Shown here: piece after piece, positions 36,965-44,992 of the stretch
Position numbering within the stretch: the stretch's first letter is position 1
Layout of the letters: each line of letters starts with the position of its first letter
NCBI GenBank assembly: GCA_031258095.1
Contig: JAIRNK010000040.1
Coordinates: 1 to 47,447, forward strand
Reading direction: 5' to 3'
DNA: 47,447 bases
From: Holosporales bacterium
Lineage (GTDB): Bacteria; Pseudomonadota; Alphaproteobacteria; BNTO01
The notes under the pieces: generated by a model
What the model was told of the DNA's origin: nothing
Database searches by the model: none
What the model saw: only the letters and a program-made list of their open reading frames with translations
Made by a program: the position numbers and the translations under genes

Positions 36965-37170
36965 GAAAAAAGCTGGCATTAACGAATTTTTAATACATTC
37001 TCGAGGGGGGCGCCGTCCCTAGCCCCCACCCACCCTCATTCTGGGGCTGAAGTCAGCGCGCAAGCGATTTTGTCCATCGCACACCTCAATATCAAAAATA
37101 CCTGGTAAATAGTTAACAAGTCAACCTCTGAACACTTAACTTTACGTTAATAATAAAAATATTTTTCCGA
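36965..37170. repeat. Type D dispersed repeat (copy D4)
   Basis: It begins in the middle of the D pattern (AGCTGGCATTAACG) and keeps the CCCACCCACCCTCATTC block, a GCGAT/ATCGC hairpin and AAAAATATTTTTCCGA. The first hairpin is degraded. Confidence 0.8.
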
Positions 37171-37203
37171 ATACAAAAATCAGAATGGCAACGGCGAGAC
37201 CTC

Positions 37204-37297
37204 GTATATACATATCCCATCTGACTCTTCGGGTTTTATTGAAGTTCAAAGCATTGTAAAACTACAAAAATCCACCCAACGTTTCAGTCGGGAGATA
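37204..37297. repeat. Type A/C chimeric palindromic repeat (copy A10)
   Basis: The left arm and core are type A (CATCCCATCTGACTCTTCGG), but the right end reads CCAACGTTTCAGTCGGGAG, with the CAACGTTTCAG characteristic of type C. It appears to be a recombinant. Confidence 0.75.
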
Positions 37298-37410
37298 CAT
37301 ATCCACCTGACGTTCTGGTTTTCTTGAGGGCTCAACCGCCTATAAAAGCAGACTTTGCTCCCCGGAGCGTCAGTTGGGTTCCCCGAGCGTCACTTGGGAG
37401 CCCGTATAGA
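37295..37410. repeat. Type A-related palindromic repeat with duplicated right end (copy A11)
   Basis: It opens with ATCCACCTGACGTTCTGG and closes with two successive right ends, CGGAGCGTCAGTTGGG and CGAGCGTCACTTGGGAG, before GTATAG. It lies just downstream of the symporter gene ending at 37423. Confidence 0.7.
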
Positions 37411-37422
37411 GCTCCCGACTTA

Positions 37423-38604
37423 CTATTTCGCAAGCTTTGTCGATTTATTTTTGAATATCTTTGTGTATACTTTCTCGAATAAAATGGCGAACACTCCATG
37501 ACCAAACACGTTAGACGATGTTGCAATCGGATCAAACAGAACGTATATCGCGGTCATAGCTGTTAGCATAACGGAATTAAATCCGAAAACTTGTTCAAAG
37601 ATAGGAACGAAAATAATCGCGCTACCTCCAGGAATGCCCGCCGCCGCAAACTTAGCAATGACTCCCTGCAACGAAAAAACAAGATACTTACCCAAAGACG
37701 GCAGCTCGTATCCAAAAGACACCATCAAAGCCAGCCCAATAATTGGTATTGCAAAACAATCCCCAAGCAAGTGCATATTCGCCGTCGCCGGCACAACGAA
37801 CCTTGCGATGTTTGGGTTCTTCAAATTTTTCTCTGACCCCTGAATTGTTAGAGCAATGGCTGCCGCGCTGGACATGCTGCACAGCCCAACAATAACTCCT
37901 GAAAGCAAGTTTTTGACTTTGCCAATTATGTTGCCAGGAGAAGCGATACTCATAACTAGGAACATATACCCATAAGCTAGCAGCGCAACCATGGCCAGCA
38001 AGATGGAATACTCTCGTACAATAAGCGCTAGCGAGCCCTCATGTTTCATCTTGACGATAAAACCCAGCACGAACAATGGAAGCGCGTAGCATATTCCTCT
38101 TTTTAGGATGATATTTGCGATCTTGGACAAGTATATGCTGGCGTTCTTTATGCATGGCATACGGCTATAGCACCCAACAATTCCAACAAACACCCCCGCG
38201 AGCATGGCAAAATCGTTGCGCACAAGCTGGGGAATGTTTACGTGCCACGCCTCTTTCAAGGCCAATTGTGAACTTAATTGCGATATTGTTATGACTCCGG
38301 TTTTGAGTAATGGGGTCGTGAATATATATGCGATCCAAAAACCACAAAAATTCGACAGACACACAAGGGGAATAAGTATTAGTATGATCTTAAAAGACTC
38401 TCCTTCTAAGTTCATGATTCCGTTCATAACGAAGGAAAATATAATAAATGGCAGGACAAAAACTATTAATGACTTTAATAATAGGCTCACCGCATACAGG
38501 TTGGCTTTCATTTCAAGACTCAAATGATTCCCGAACAAAAAAACCAATGCGAACAACAACAATACGAATGTTGGTAAGTTCAAAAATCTCTTAAGCGACG
38601 GCAT
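37423..38604 (-). CDS. Dicarboxylate/amino acid:cation symporter (DAACS)
   Basis: 393 residues from the ATG at 38604; the frame extends further but gives an unlikely leader. Family traits are eight hydrophobic helices, the serine-rich re-entrant motif SMSSAAAIALT, the ATANMHLLGDCFAIPIIGL segment (normally NMDGT, here NMHLLGD), the AAAGIPGGSAI re-entrant loop, and DPIATSSNVFG in the last helix. Members import glutamate, aspartate or C4-dicarboxylates with Na+ or H+. The altered NMDGT-equivalent, which normally binds the cation and substrate, suggests a shifted specificity. Two type A-like repeats lie at its 3' end. Confidence 0.85.
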   Translation of the reverse strand: MPSLKRFLNLPTFVLLLFALVFLFGNHLSLEMKANLYAVSLLLKSLIVFVLPFIIFSFVMNGIMNLEGESFKIILILIPLVCLSNFCGFWIAYIFTTPLLKTGVITISQLSSQLALKEAWHVNIPQLVRNDFAMLAGVFVGIVGCYSRMPCIKNASIYLSKIANIILKRGICYALPLFVLGFIVKMKHEGSLALIVREYSILLAMVALLAYGYMFLVMSIASPGNIIGKVKNLLSGVIVGLCSMSSAAAIALTIQGSEKNLKNPNIARFVVPATANMHLLGDCFAIPIIGLALMVSFGYELPSLGKYLVFSLQGVIAKFAAAGIPGGSAIIFVPIFEQVFGFNSVMLTAMTAIYVLFDPIATSSNVFGHGVFAILFEKVYTKIFKNKSTKLAK

Positions 38605-38645
38605 GACTAGCTGTCCTCCAATTGTTTTCCTACAAACAAGTACGG

Positions 38646-38792
38646 CTATCGTAACAAGGCAGACCACGGCTTGTCTACGGCATGCAACACGCTACCAACG
38701 CCCGCAATTGCGCCATTTTCGGCAAGCGCTCCTGGAGAAATTCCCTCCCGCACCCACTCAGCAAGCTGTGCAATCTGCCTCTTTAATACCAC
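38646..38792 (-). other. Open stretch downstream of lpxK, possibly a frameshifted tail or small gene
   Basis: In a frame different from lpxK, 48 codons (from GTG at 38792 to TAG at 38646) encode a natural-looking sequence with LAEWVREGISPGALAENG and VLHAVDKPWSALLR. It joins the lpxK frame at a run of seven A (38802-38808), so one indel there would give lpxK a 50-residue extension. There is no ribosome binding site before the GTG and no family is recognised. Confidence 0.3.
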
Positions 38793-39711
38793 TTGACGAA
38801 GAAAAAAACTGCTCTATAGCGCTATACAGTTCAGCACTGACTTCTAAGTCAAACGACATCACTCGAATGTGGCTTTTCATCTTTTTGGTTAAAAACGGCG
38901 AGTCTTTATCCGTCGTAACAAGAATGGACTTACTTGACGAAGCCATTCTCAACATTGCGTGAATTTGCTTTTCGGGATGTTGCATATGTAGCAAGGGGAC
39001 AAAGCCTCTCACGTTATACCCATGCGCCAATAGACAATGATAAAACGCCCCAGAGTCGTGGAGCCCCGTAAAACCAAAGACAGCTGTCTCAGGCGACATG
39101 CTCTGTCCTGAAATAGTCCACTTGCTCAAGAATACATTACTGTAAGCATGTTTTAAGTCTTGAATACTTTCTTCGGCAATGGAAACGATTACATCTGATT
39201 TGGCTAATATCTCCAGCGTGTGCACTTTATTGATTACGTTCTTTTCAACCAACGCGATCGACACGTTAGACAGCTGATCGCAGCGTTCGGAGCGCTCTCC
39301 TAGCAACAAAACCGTTGCTCCTGCGTGCGTAGCTGCCATCGCAGCATCTATTGGCGAATCACACACCCAAGTAGGAAATCGCTGGCTCAATAGAAAAGCC
39401 TCCTCGGTCAGGCTGCTTGGTGTTTTCGGCTCCGTTAGTAAACGCGCCTGTCGTACACTTGATTCTTTTGACCAAAAATGCGGCGTGTGTCCGTGTTGAG
39501 ATAACGCTTTTGCAAGCGATATCATGAACCCGACTTTATCCGCGGGCATATTCACCCTGTCCGCACAATCAACCGATATGATCGAAATCGGAATGTGACT
39601 AGGAGACTGAGTATTTGAAGTGTTCCTGAAATGTCGAACAAAAAAAACCACGCATCTTTTCCTGCATTGGCGCATCGCCAACGCAAGTCTTCGCTTCAGC
39701 AGCAAACCCAA
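38758..39711 (-). CDS. lpxK: Diverged LpxK-like protein (tetraacyldisaccharide 4'-kinase)
   Basis: 317 residues from a TTG start; ATG 39675 is an alternative. LpxK phosphorylates the lipid A disaccharide at the inner membrane. The fold can be followed: IPISIISVD (strand before the P-loop), SLAKALSQHGHTPHFWSK, VFGFTGLHDSGAFYHCL with a following HGYNVRGFVPLLHMQH, and the late KSILVTTDKDSPFL, close to the family's LVTTEKDAVRL. However, the Walker A loop GGTGKTP is replaced by VNMPADKVG, so ATP binding in the usual way is doubtful. The normal N-terminal membrane segment is poorly kept, and fragments of it (DIWLEL near 39750) appear in another frame. It may be a dying gene or one with a changed role. 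Confidence 0.6.
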   Translation of the reverse strand: MGLLLKRRLALAMRQCRKRCVVFFVRHFRNTSNTQSPSHIPISIISVDCADRVNMPADKVGFMISLAKALSQHGHTPHFWSKESSVRQARLLTEPKTPSSLTEEAFLLSQRFPTWVCDSPIDAAMAATHAGATVLLLGERSERCDQLSNVSIALVEKNVINKVHTLEILAKSDVIVSIAEESIQDLKHAYSNVFLSKWTISGQSMSPETAVFGFTGLHDSGAFYHCLLAHGYNVRGFVPLLHMQHPEKQIHAMLRMASSSKSILVTTDKDSPFLTKKMKSHIRVMSFDLEVSAELYSAIEQFFSSSSGIKEADCTAC

Positions 39712-39896
39712 GCTCGTGATTAATCAACCCACGCTAGAAAGCTATCGCAGCTCCAACCAAATATCAACATCATGGTGCGCCCCCCGCACGAGCCACAGCA
39801 CAACAAAAAATTCGAGGCTGCACGCGTTTTAAACGACTTTTCGCCAACGCATAATTTCATCCCCCAGCACGTGCCATAGATAACCTCGTTCGCCAC

Positions 39897-40421
39897 CTAT
39901 GACTTACGCTTTCGAGCAGGACTCCCGCGTGTTTCGTTTCGTAATTGCAGAAAAATCAACCCCAACACGCCAACGACAACAGCAGAATCTGCCACGTTAA
40001 ACGCCGGCCAATGCCACTCTTTTACGGTTACCCCAAAAAAGTTCAGATTTGTGACAAAAACGTCAATGAAGTCCACTACGGCGCCATGAATTGCACGATC
40101 GACAATATTTCCGATCGCGCCTCCAAGTATTGCACCGACACAAACCAACAACACCCAACTTGACGAGTACCAAAACTGGTACCCCAAATACACGACTAAA
40201 CAGATAACGACACACCAGATGAGGACCAGTTGCCAAGTGCCCCCGGAACTTAATAAGCCAAAGCTAATGCCGCGGTTTAGCACGCACACGATATTGAGGT
40301 GCGAAATCACTGGAATTACTCCACGCGATGACACATGACTCAATACCAATGCTTTTGATATCTGGTCAACTAACAGAACCAAAAGTAATACAAATCCCCC
40401 TTTTACCGAGGCCGTGTTCAC
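39897..40421 (-). CDS. lspA: Lipoprotein signal peptidase (signal peptidase II)
   Basis: 174 residues, four membrane helices. It cleaves the signal peptide of prolipoproteins after diacylglyceryl modification. The catalytic pair is present: Asp108 in GGAIGNIVDR and Asp145 in PAFNVADSAVVVG. The family's N-terminal VDQISK and LNRGISFGLL are also seen. The start is set by a GTG at 40421 with a GAGGAGA site eight bases upstream; the longer frame would overlap the previous gene. The GTG follows the stop of the 2TM gene by one base, so they are translationally coupled. Its substrates here would include the lipoproteins at 7932, 33478 and 35338. Confidence 0.95.
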   Translation of the reverse strand: MNTASVKGGFVLLLVLLVDQISKALVLSHVSSRGVIPVISHLNIVCVLNRGISFGLLSSGGTWQLVLIWCVVICLVVYLGYQFWYSSSWVLLVCVGAILGGAIGNIVDRAIHGAVVDFIDVFVTNLNFFGVTVKEWHWPAFNVADSAVVVGVLGLIFLQLRNETRGSPARKRKS

Positions 40422-40422
40422 C

Positions 40423-40818
40423 TTATTCTGTCTCCTCGCCTGAATGCTCTTCCACAATAGGAGGTTGCTCTCGCTTTTGCTGGCGACGTACAGAGCTTGA
40501 CACACCGCCCTTGGCAACACTCTTGTTAAATGAACTCAATATTTTCTGATATTGCTGTTCTTCCCACTCGGGTCGCAGAAAAGCCAAAAATTTGTGAAAG
40601 AAGCCGAAATCAGATGGGGACACGCGCCCAATGGCGATTGCACGCAACAATGTATGCACAGATAAAGCAATGAGCACCCATATCGGCCAAAAGCCCCCGC
40701 CGGTTGCGCACCACGCGACGATGCAGACCAGCATTACTATTCCTGACGTCACAATGTCTTTGTAAAACATCCTTAATTCGCGAACATATTTCCGGATGGA
40801 ATCTTCATTATCTAGCAT
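40423..40818 (-). CDS. 2TM-domain membrane protein
   Basis: 131 residues. The pattern fits the 2TM family (PF13239): an amphipathic lead RKYVRELRMFYKDIV, a first helix SGIVMLVCIVAWCATGG, a short FWPIWVLIALSVHTLLRA second helix, and a cytoplasmic tail with WEEQQYQKIL. Function is unknown; members are small inner-membrane proteins. It is coupled to lspA downstream, which is an uncommon partner, so no role should be read from that. Confidence 0.75.
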   Translation of the reverse strand: MLDNEDSIRKYVRELRMFYKDIVTSGIVMLVCIVAWCATGGGFWPIWVLIALSVHTLLRAIAIGRVSPSDFGFFHKFLAFLRPEWEEQQYQKILSSFNKSVAKGGVSSSVRRQQKREQPPIVEEHSGEETE

Positions 40819-41139
40819 TCACGCACTCCACAACTTACACTCTATGCACGTTTGATTCTATCTTACTCAGTCGCTTAATTCAAAGTTCCATAAAAATCGG
40901 CGCGTATGCCGTACTTTTGAGACCCTCTGCCTGCCACTGCGTCGTTTACATGTGCGCGTCAGCAGTGGCTACGGTTTTGCTGGTTCCCGCCACATTTGCA
41001 GGCCGTAGTATTACCGCTAACATCGCCACAAAGTGCATATTTGAGAAAAGTTCATGAAATTGTTACTGTTTTATTCAGGAGGGGGGAACTTACAGCCCTA
41101 AAACTGTCCCCCGTTTGGCCTAAATATCAGGAGGCGGGC
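40819..41139. other. Divergent intergenic region
   Basis: 321 bp between the minus-strand 2TM gene and the plus-strand Hcp-like pair. Reading frames here continue into the Hcp-like gene, but its ribosome binding site at 41129-41134 places the start later. I see no repeat and no clear promoter. Confidence 0.4.
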
Positions 41140-41709
41140 GTGTATCAACTCATAACTACGCCTGGAAGATTTAAATTAAAAATCCCCACGGTGTTGGCAT
41201 CCGAAGAAGACACTTCGTCCGCAATTGTATCTCGCTCGCCCGAATGGATGATTTCAATTGATGCTCTTTGTAAAGGGACAGTTGAAGGATTTCTAGAGTA
41301 CACATATTTGTTCGGTTGGTTCTCTGAATCTAATCATTATATAGACGGGGATGTCACAGGGGCGATGTTTTCCTCTGGCTCGATTAGAAATTCTGGGCTG
41401 ATATTCATTATCCCAAACGGAGAGCACGGCCCAAAGATTGAACAGCAATTGTATAGTGGAAAACTCGTAGAAAAGCTTATTATCGTGCGCTTAGGGTGGA
41501 CAGAAGACGCTAATGAAATCCTTCAGCAAATTACATTTGGGGGCGTAAGATTTGTAAGATACCAACAAAATGTACAATATATTGTAGTGCATGCTCAGAT
41601 AACAACAAAAGAAAACGATATTCAGGTATTCAAACAAAAAGACGGAAGCGCGGAAGGACATAAAATCAGTTCTGCAGAATACGATTCGAACAAATTAAAA
41701 ATGAGTTAA
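41140..41709 (+). CDS. Hcp-like (TssD) paralogue 2
   Basis: 189 residues from a GTG at 41140 preceded by a perfect AGGAGG five bases upstream; an open frame extends further up but has no such site, and this start matches the start of paralogue 3 in alignment. Landmarks shared with the other two are VYQLITTPGRFKLKIPTV, RSPEWMISI, LFGWF, IDGDV, FSSGSI, LIFIIPNG, YSGKLVEKLIIVRLGW, ITFGGVRFVRY and FKQKDGSAEGHK. The YSGKLVEKLIIV strand followed by an I-x-F-x-x-V strand and a C-terminal DG-x(3)-G turn fits Hcp tube proteins of type VI secretion. The next paralogue begins 22 bp later, so the two form an operon. Confidence 0.6.
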   Translation: MYQLITTPGRFKLKIPTVLASEEDTSSAIVSRSPEWMISIDALCKGTVEGFLEYTYLFGWFSESNHYIDGDVTGAMFSSGSIRNSGLIFIIPNGEHGPKIEQQLYSGKLVEKLIIVRLGWTEDANEILQQITFGGVRFVRYQQNVQYIVVHAQITTKENDIQVFKQKDGSAEGHKISSAEYDSNKLKMS

Positions 41710-41731
41710 CACGACAAGTTGTGGGGAGGAT

Positions 41732-42328
41732 ATGGGAAAACCGTACGAATTAATAAGTGTGCCCGGCACCGAAGACCTGCGGATATTAACCGTTGCAAAA
41801 TCTATTGGCATGCCTACCGAAAAGGCGACTGGATCAAAAACGCCATGGTGGATGATTAGCATCAAAGGAACAAAAGAACTCCTGTCCTCAACCGTAGAAG
41901 GAAATTCAATCTACAAAAATTACGCAGAGCTGTACGGTTTTCAAATCGATGTATCGCGCGAGGTTGCGTCTGATGTAAGTAACCAATTGTTTACGTCAGC
42001 GATGATAAAGCATGAAGATTGCATCGTCCTTATCCCCAACGGCGGATACGTTGCTGAGCTGGAAAATTTGATGAATTCCGGAAAACCTGTTACGAAGATT
42101 TCAATTCAGGGTATCGGCTGGTACGACAATGCCTTAAAGCCGTTTACCTCAATTGTTTTTGATGACTCTTACATCATATCGGTAACGCATGACCTAGATA
42201 GGGCGTTTATTCGATTTCGGGTGCAAGACAAAACGCACACGTTCTTTGTACATGATCAGAAAGGAAAATCTTCAGGCCAAGCAATGTGTGCTCTCAAGCT
42301 AGCTGACAACACCAGCACCTTAGAATAG
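41732..42328 (+). CDS. Hcp-like (TssD) paralogue 3
   Basis: 198 residues, ATG with a GGGGAGGA site. It is the copy closest to canonical Hcp: YAELYGFQIDVS parallels the early Hcp strand IELxSFSWGVS; SGKPVTKISIQGIG parallels the GKxxxKxTL strand; TSIVFDDSYIISV parallels the IxLxDVxISS strand; and HDQKGKSSGQ parallels the terminal QDxxGKxGG. These matches are by eye. Shared unusual features of the trio, such as the P-x-WM[IV]S motif and the VLIPNGG strand, are not typical of Hcp and suggest a diverged subfamily. It probably encodes a tube subunit or Hcp-type cargo carrier. Confidence 0.62.
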   Translation: MGKPYELISVPGTEDLRILTVAKSIGMPTEKATGSKTPWWMISIKGTKELLSSTVEGNSIYKNYAELYGFQIDVSREVASDVSNQLFTSAMIKHEDCIVLIPNGGYVAELENLMNSGKPVTKISIQGIGWYDNALKPFTSIVFDDSYIISVTHDLDRAFIRFRVQDKTHTFFVHDQKGKSSGQAMCALKLADNTSTLE

Positions 42329-42407
42329 GATTCTGCTCTGTCACGTTTCGTGAATGAAGACCCAACATATGCTTGGCGCGATCCTCATCAAACGGCCCAA
42401 CCACAAC

Positions 42408-43760
42408 CTAGCGCGACAATGAATCTAACGTGCGCTCCAACCAGTGAATATCCACGCCGCCCTCAATAACAGCAGGATGATCGGCCAATTGTTGTTGCAG
42501 AGGAACTATAGTCGCGACACCATCAATAACTAGTTCGTTTAATGCTCGCCTCATCTTCGACAAGCACTCGTCGCGCGTGTTCGCGTGAGTAATCAACTTT
42601 CCAATCAAGCTGTCGTAGTAAGGCGGAATGGTGTAGCCGCAATATACATGGCTATCTGTCCTAATACCAAATCCATTAGCTGCGTGGAACATGTTAACTT
42701 TACCAGGACAAGGAAAAAACGTTTTCGGGTCTTCAGCATTAATTCGGCATTCAATCGAGTGCCCTCTAATACACACGTCCTTTTGAGCAAAAGAAAGAGG
42801 ATTCCCTGCCGCAACAAGAATTTGCTCCTTAACGAGGTCTATGCCCGTTACCATCTCCGTTACAGTGTGTTCGACCTGCAGACGAGTATTCATTTCCATA
42901 AAGTAGAACTGCTCATCCTCGTACAGCATTTCGACTGTGCCAACGCCAACATAACGTAGTTTTTTAATCGCCTTAACAATCAGCTCGCTCATGCGACTGA
43001 GCACACTGGCCGGAATGTTTGTTGCAGGCGCCTCTTCCCATATCTTTTGGTGATTTCGTTGTATAGAGCAATCTCTTTCGCCTAATGAAACAACGTGACC
43101 GTGTTGATCGGCTAATATCTGAAACTCTATATGACGAGGCGTTTTTAAGTAGCGCTCCATGTAGACCCGGTCGTTCGCAAAGCTGGATTTGGATTCCGCC
43201 TTTGCCAGCCTATATGCCTGAACAACGTCTTGCTCGTTACAAGCCACCTTCATCCCTTTGCCACCTCCCCCAGCGGTAGCCTTAATCAACACAGGCAATC
43301 CAATGGCTTCGGCTTGTTGCAGTGCGGTATCTTCGTCCGCTATTTCCCCATTAGACCCCGGAATAGTAGGAATACCAAACTTTTGCATCGTATTTTTCGC
43401 CGTAATTTTATCTCCCATTAGCTCTATGTGTTCTGGGCTTGGGCCAATAAACGTACGTCCATGTTCTGTAACCATTCTCGCAAATCGTGCATTCTCGGAC
43501 AAAAAACCAACGCCCGGGTGAATGGCCTCCGCGCCTGTAATTTCAGCCGCAGTCATAATCGCGCGCATGTTCAAGTAGCTGTCCTTCGCGAGCGGCTCAC
43601 CAATGCACACGCTTTCGTCTGCTATTCGCACAGGCATGGAGTCTTCGTCCGCGGTCGAGTGAACAACGACCGTCTTGATCCCAAGCTCCTGACACGCGCG
43701 TAGTATCCTAAGCGCGATCTCTCCGCGGTTAGCAATTAAGATTTTCGAAAACAATTTCAT
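42408..43760 (-). CDS. accC: Acetyl-CoA carboxylase biotin carboxylase subunit
   Basis: 450 residues, full length. It carboxylates the biotin carried by AccB, using ATP and bicarbonate, for the first step of fatty acid synthesis. Family motifs in order are FSKILIANRGEIALRILRA, HPGVGFLSEN, the ATP-grasp loop KATAGGGGKGMK, ERYLKTPRHIEFQI, GERDCSIQRNHQK, the EMNTRLQVEHTVTE catalytic stretch and GHSIECRINAEDP. Nothing is missing. It starts 36 bp after accB on the same strand, forming the usual accBC operon. Confidence 0.98.
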   Translation of the reverse strand: MKLFSKILIANRGEIALRILRACQELGIKTVVVHSTADEDSMPVRIADESVCIGEPLAKDSYLNMRAIMTAAEITGAEAIHPGVGFLSENARFARMVTEHGRTFIGPSPEHIELMGDKITAKNTMQKFGIPTIPGSNGEIADEDTALQQAEAIGLPVLIKATAGGGGKGMKVACNEQDVVQAYRLAKAESKSSFANDRVYMERYLKTPRHIEFQILADQHGHVVSLGERDCSIQRNHQKIWEEAPATNIPASVLSRMSELIVKAIKKLRYVGVGTVEMLYEDEQFYFMEMNTRLQVEHTVTEMVTGIDLVKEQILVAAGNPLSFAQKDVCIRGHSIECRINAEDPKTFFPCPGKVNMFHAANGFGIRTDSHVYCGYTIPPYYDSLIGKLITHANTRDECLSKMRRALNELVIDGVATIVPLQQQLADHPAVIEGGVDIHWLERTLDSLSR

Positions 43761-43796
43761 TATTTTGACTCTTGTACGATTATTCCGTTTGATGGA

Positions 43797-44597
43797 TTAT
43801 TCCACAATAACCAGCAATGGCTCATTGTATTCAACCGGCTTTTGGTCATGGGCTAGAATTGCGACGACTTTGCCGCCCGTTGATGCTTTTATGGGGTTCA
43901 ATACCTTCATAGCCTCAATCAACAGTAAAATCTGCCCAGGAGAAACCATGCTTCCGACTCGCACAAAGGGTTCGGCTCCAGGCTCCGGTGACATATACGC
44001 TACGCCAACCATTGGTGAGCGCACAGCCCCTGGGTGGTTGCGCCAATTTACATCCTGGTCTTGCGGAGCGGCGTCGCTATTGGGCGGGGGTACAGCTTGA
44101 GAAGGAATCACTGCCGGAGGGTTAACGGGTTGTGACGAATGTGCATTTGTGCAACGAGACATGTATATCCGGCGACCGTCTTCTTCATATTCAATTTCGC
44201 TGAGGTCGTTGCCAATAAGTACTTGAGCCAAGGATTCCGCGGTGATTTCCTTCTTGCGAGGTTGCGCTGGACGTCCTGCCGCACCCGCAGTTTTTGGCGA
44301 TAGCTCTTCGGAACTGGAAGCTGCGTGACCCGAAGTGTCCCATGACGCTTGCGGTCTCACAGAAGTTCTATCTGAACGAGCGCTTAGGCGCTGTCCCTCT
44401 GTAAAGCCTTTAGTTGGCTTTCGTGAAAATCGTTCATGTGTGCTGGCGCCCGCATCACGTCCTTGTGCTTCATAGGGGCGATGAGCATATTGGGGGCCCT
44501 TGCGCCCTGTTTCTCCGTACGAAAAACTGGATTTTGAAAACTTGGAAGAAGATCCGTCATCTTGCAGCTGGTGCTTACCTTTGGGGCGTTCGGTCAT
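43797..44597 (-). CDS. accB: Biotin carboxyl carrier protein with long N-terminal extension
   Basis: 266 residues, whereas AccB is usually about 150-170. The C-terminal 80 residues are the biotinyl domain with the biotin lysine in IEAMKVLNPIKA (Lys231). Before it, ITAESLAQVLIGNDLSEIEYEEDGR is the usual short N-terminal helix-strand, and a Pro-rich linker joins them. The additional first 110 residues are hydrophilic, rich in Ser, Arg, Lys and Gly, and look disordered, as though an RNA-binding or assembly tail was fused. The start might be further in, but no good internal ribosome binding site was seen. First gene of accBC. Between it and the tRNA promoter (44598-44834) I see nothing. Confidence 0.95.
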   Translation of the reverse strand: MTERPKGKHQLQDDGSSSKFSKSSFSYGETGRKGPQYAHRPYEAQGRDAGASTHERFSRKPTKGFTEGQRLSARSDRTSVRPQASWDTSGHAASSSEELSPKTAGAAGRPAQPRKKEITAESLAQVLIGNDLSEIEYEEDGRRIYMSRCTNAHSSQPVNPPAVIPSQAVPPPNSDAAPQDQDVNWRNHPGAVRSPMVGVAYMSPEPGAEPFVRVGSMVSPGQILLLIEAMKVLNPIKASTGGKVVAILAHDQKPVEYNEPLLVIVE

Positions 44598-44834
44598 TGT
44601 ACTCGGAGTCGCAATCTATACAGTCGAAATATAACCTTTTTCATTCGTAGCAGCAATGCGATCACGCTGACTTTAAATTTGAAACAAATAGAAATATTAC
44701 AAGTGCATTATCTTCAAATATCCTTTTCTGAAAAATATTTAGACCGACGTTAATGCATCTCGAATTTTGAGTCTCCTGCATACATAAGTTCTTCACGCTG
44801 TTTCTGCTGTCTTGACACGCCATAAAACTACACA

Positions 44835-44863
44835 TTGAGGGACGCAAACTCTTTTGTTAGAGT
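44835..44863 (+). promoter_or_regulatory. Possible promoter of tRNA-Leu and tig
   Basis: TTGAGG (44835-44840) and TAGAGT (44858-44863) are separated by 17 bp. Transcription would begin about 15 bp before the tRNA. Confidence 0.4.
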
Positions 44864-44884
44864 CTCTCATACAGTGTGGTTCAA

Positions 44885-44969
44885 GCGGCCGTGGTGAAAT
44901 TGGTAGACACGCCAGGTTTAGGTCCTGGTGGCGAAAGTCATGGGGGTTCAAGTCCCTTCGGCCGTACCA
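44885..44969 (+). tRNA. tRNA-Leu (anticodon UAG)
   Basis: 85 nt. The acceptor GCGGCCG pairs with CGGCCGT, then A and an encoded CCA. The anticodon stem CCAGG/CCTGG holds loop TTTAGGT, giving TAG. There is a long variable arm (GGCGAAAGTC), as expected for tRNA-Leu, and a T-loop GGTTCAAGTCC. It lies 23 bp before the trigger factor start, so they may share a transcript. Confidence 0.97.
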
Positions 44970-44992
44970 GTATGGTCTAGAAAGGTATTAGC

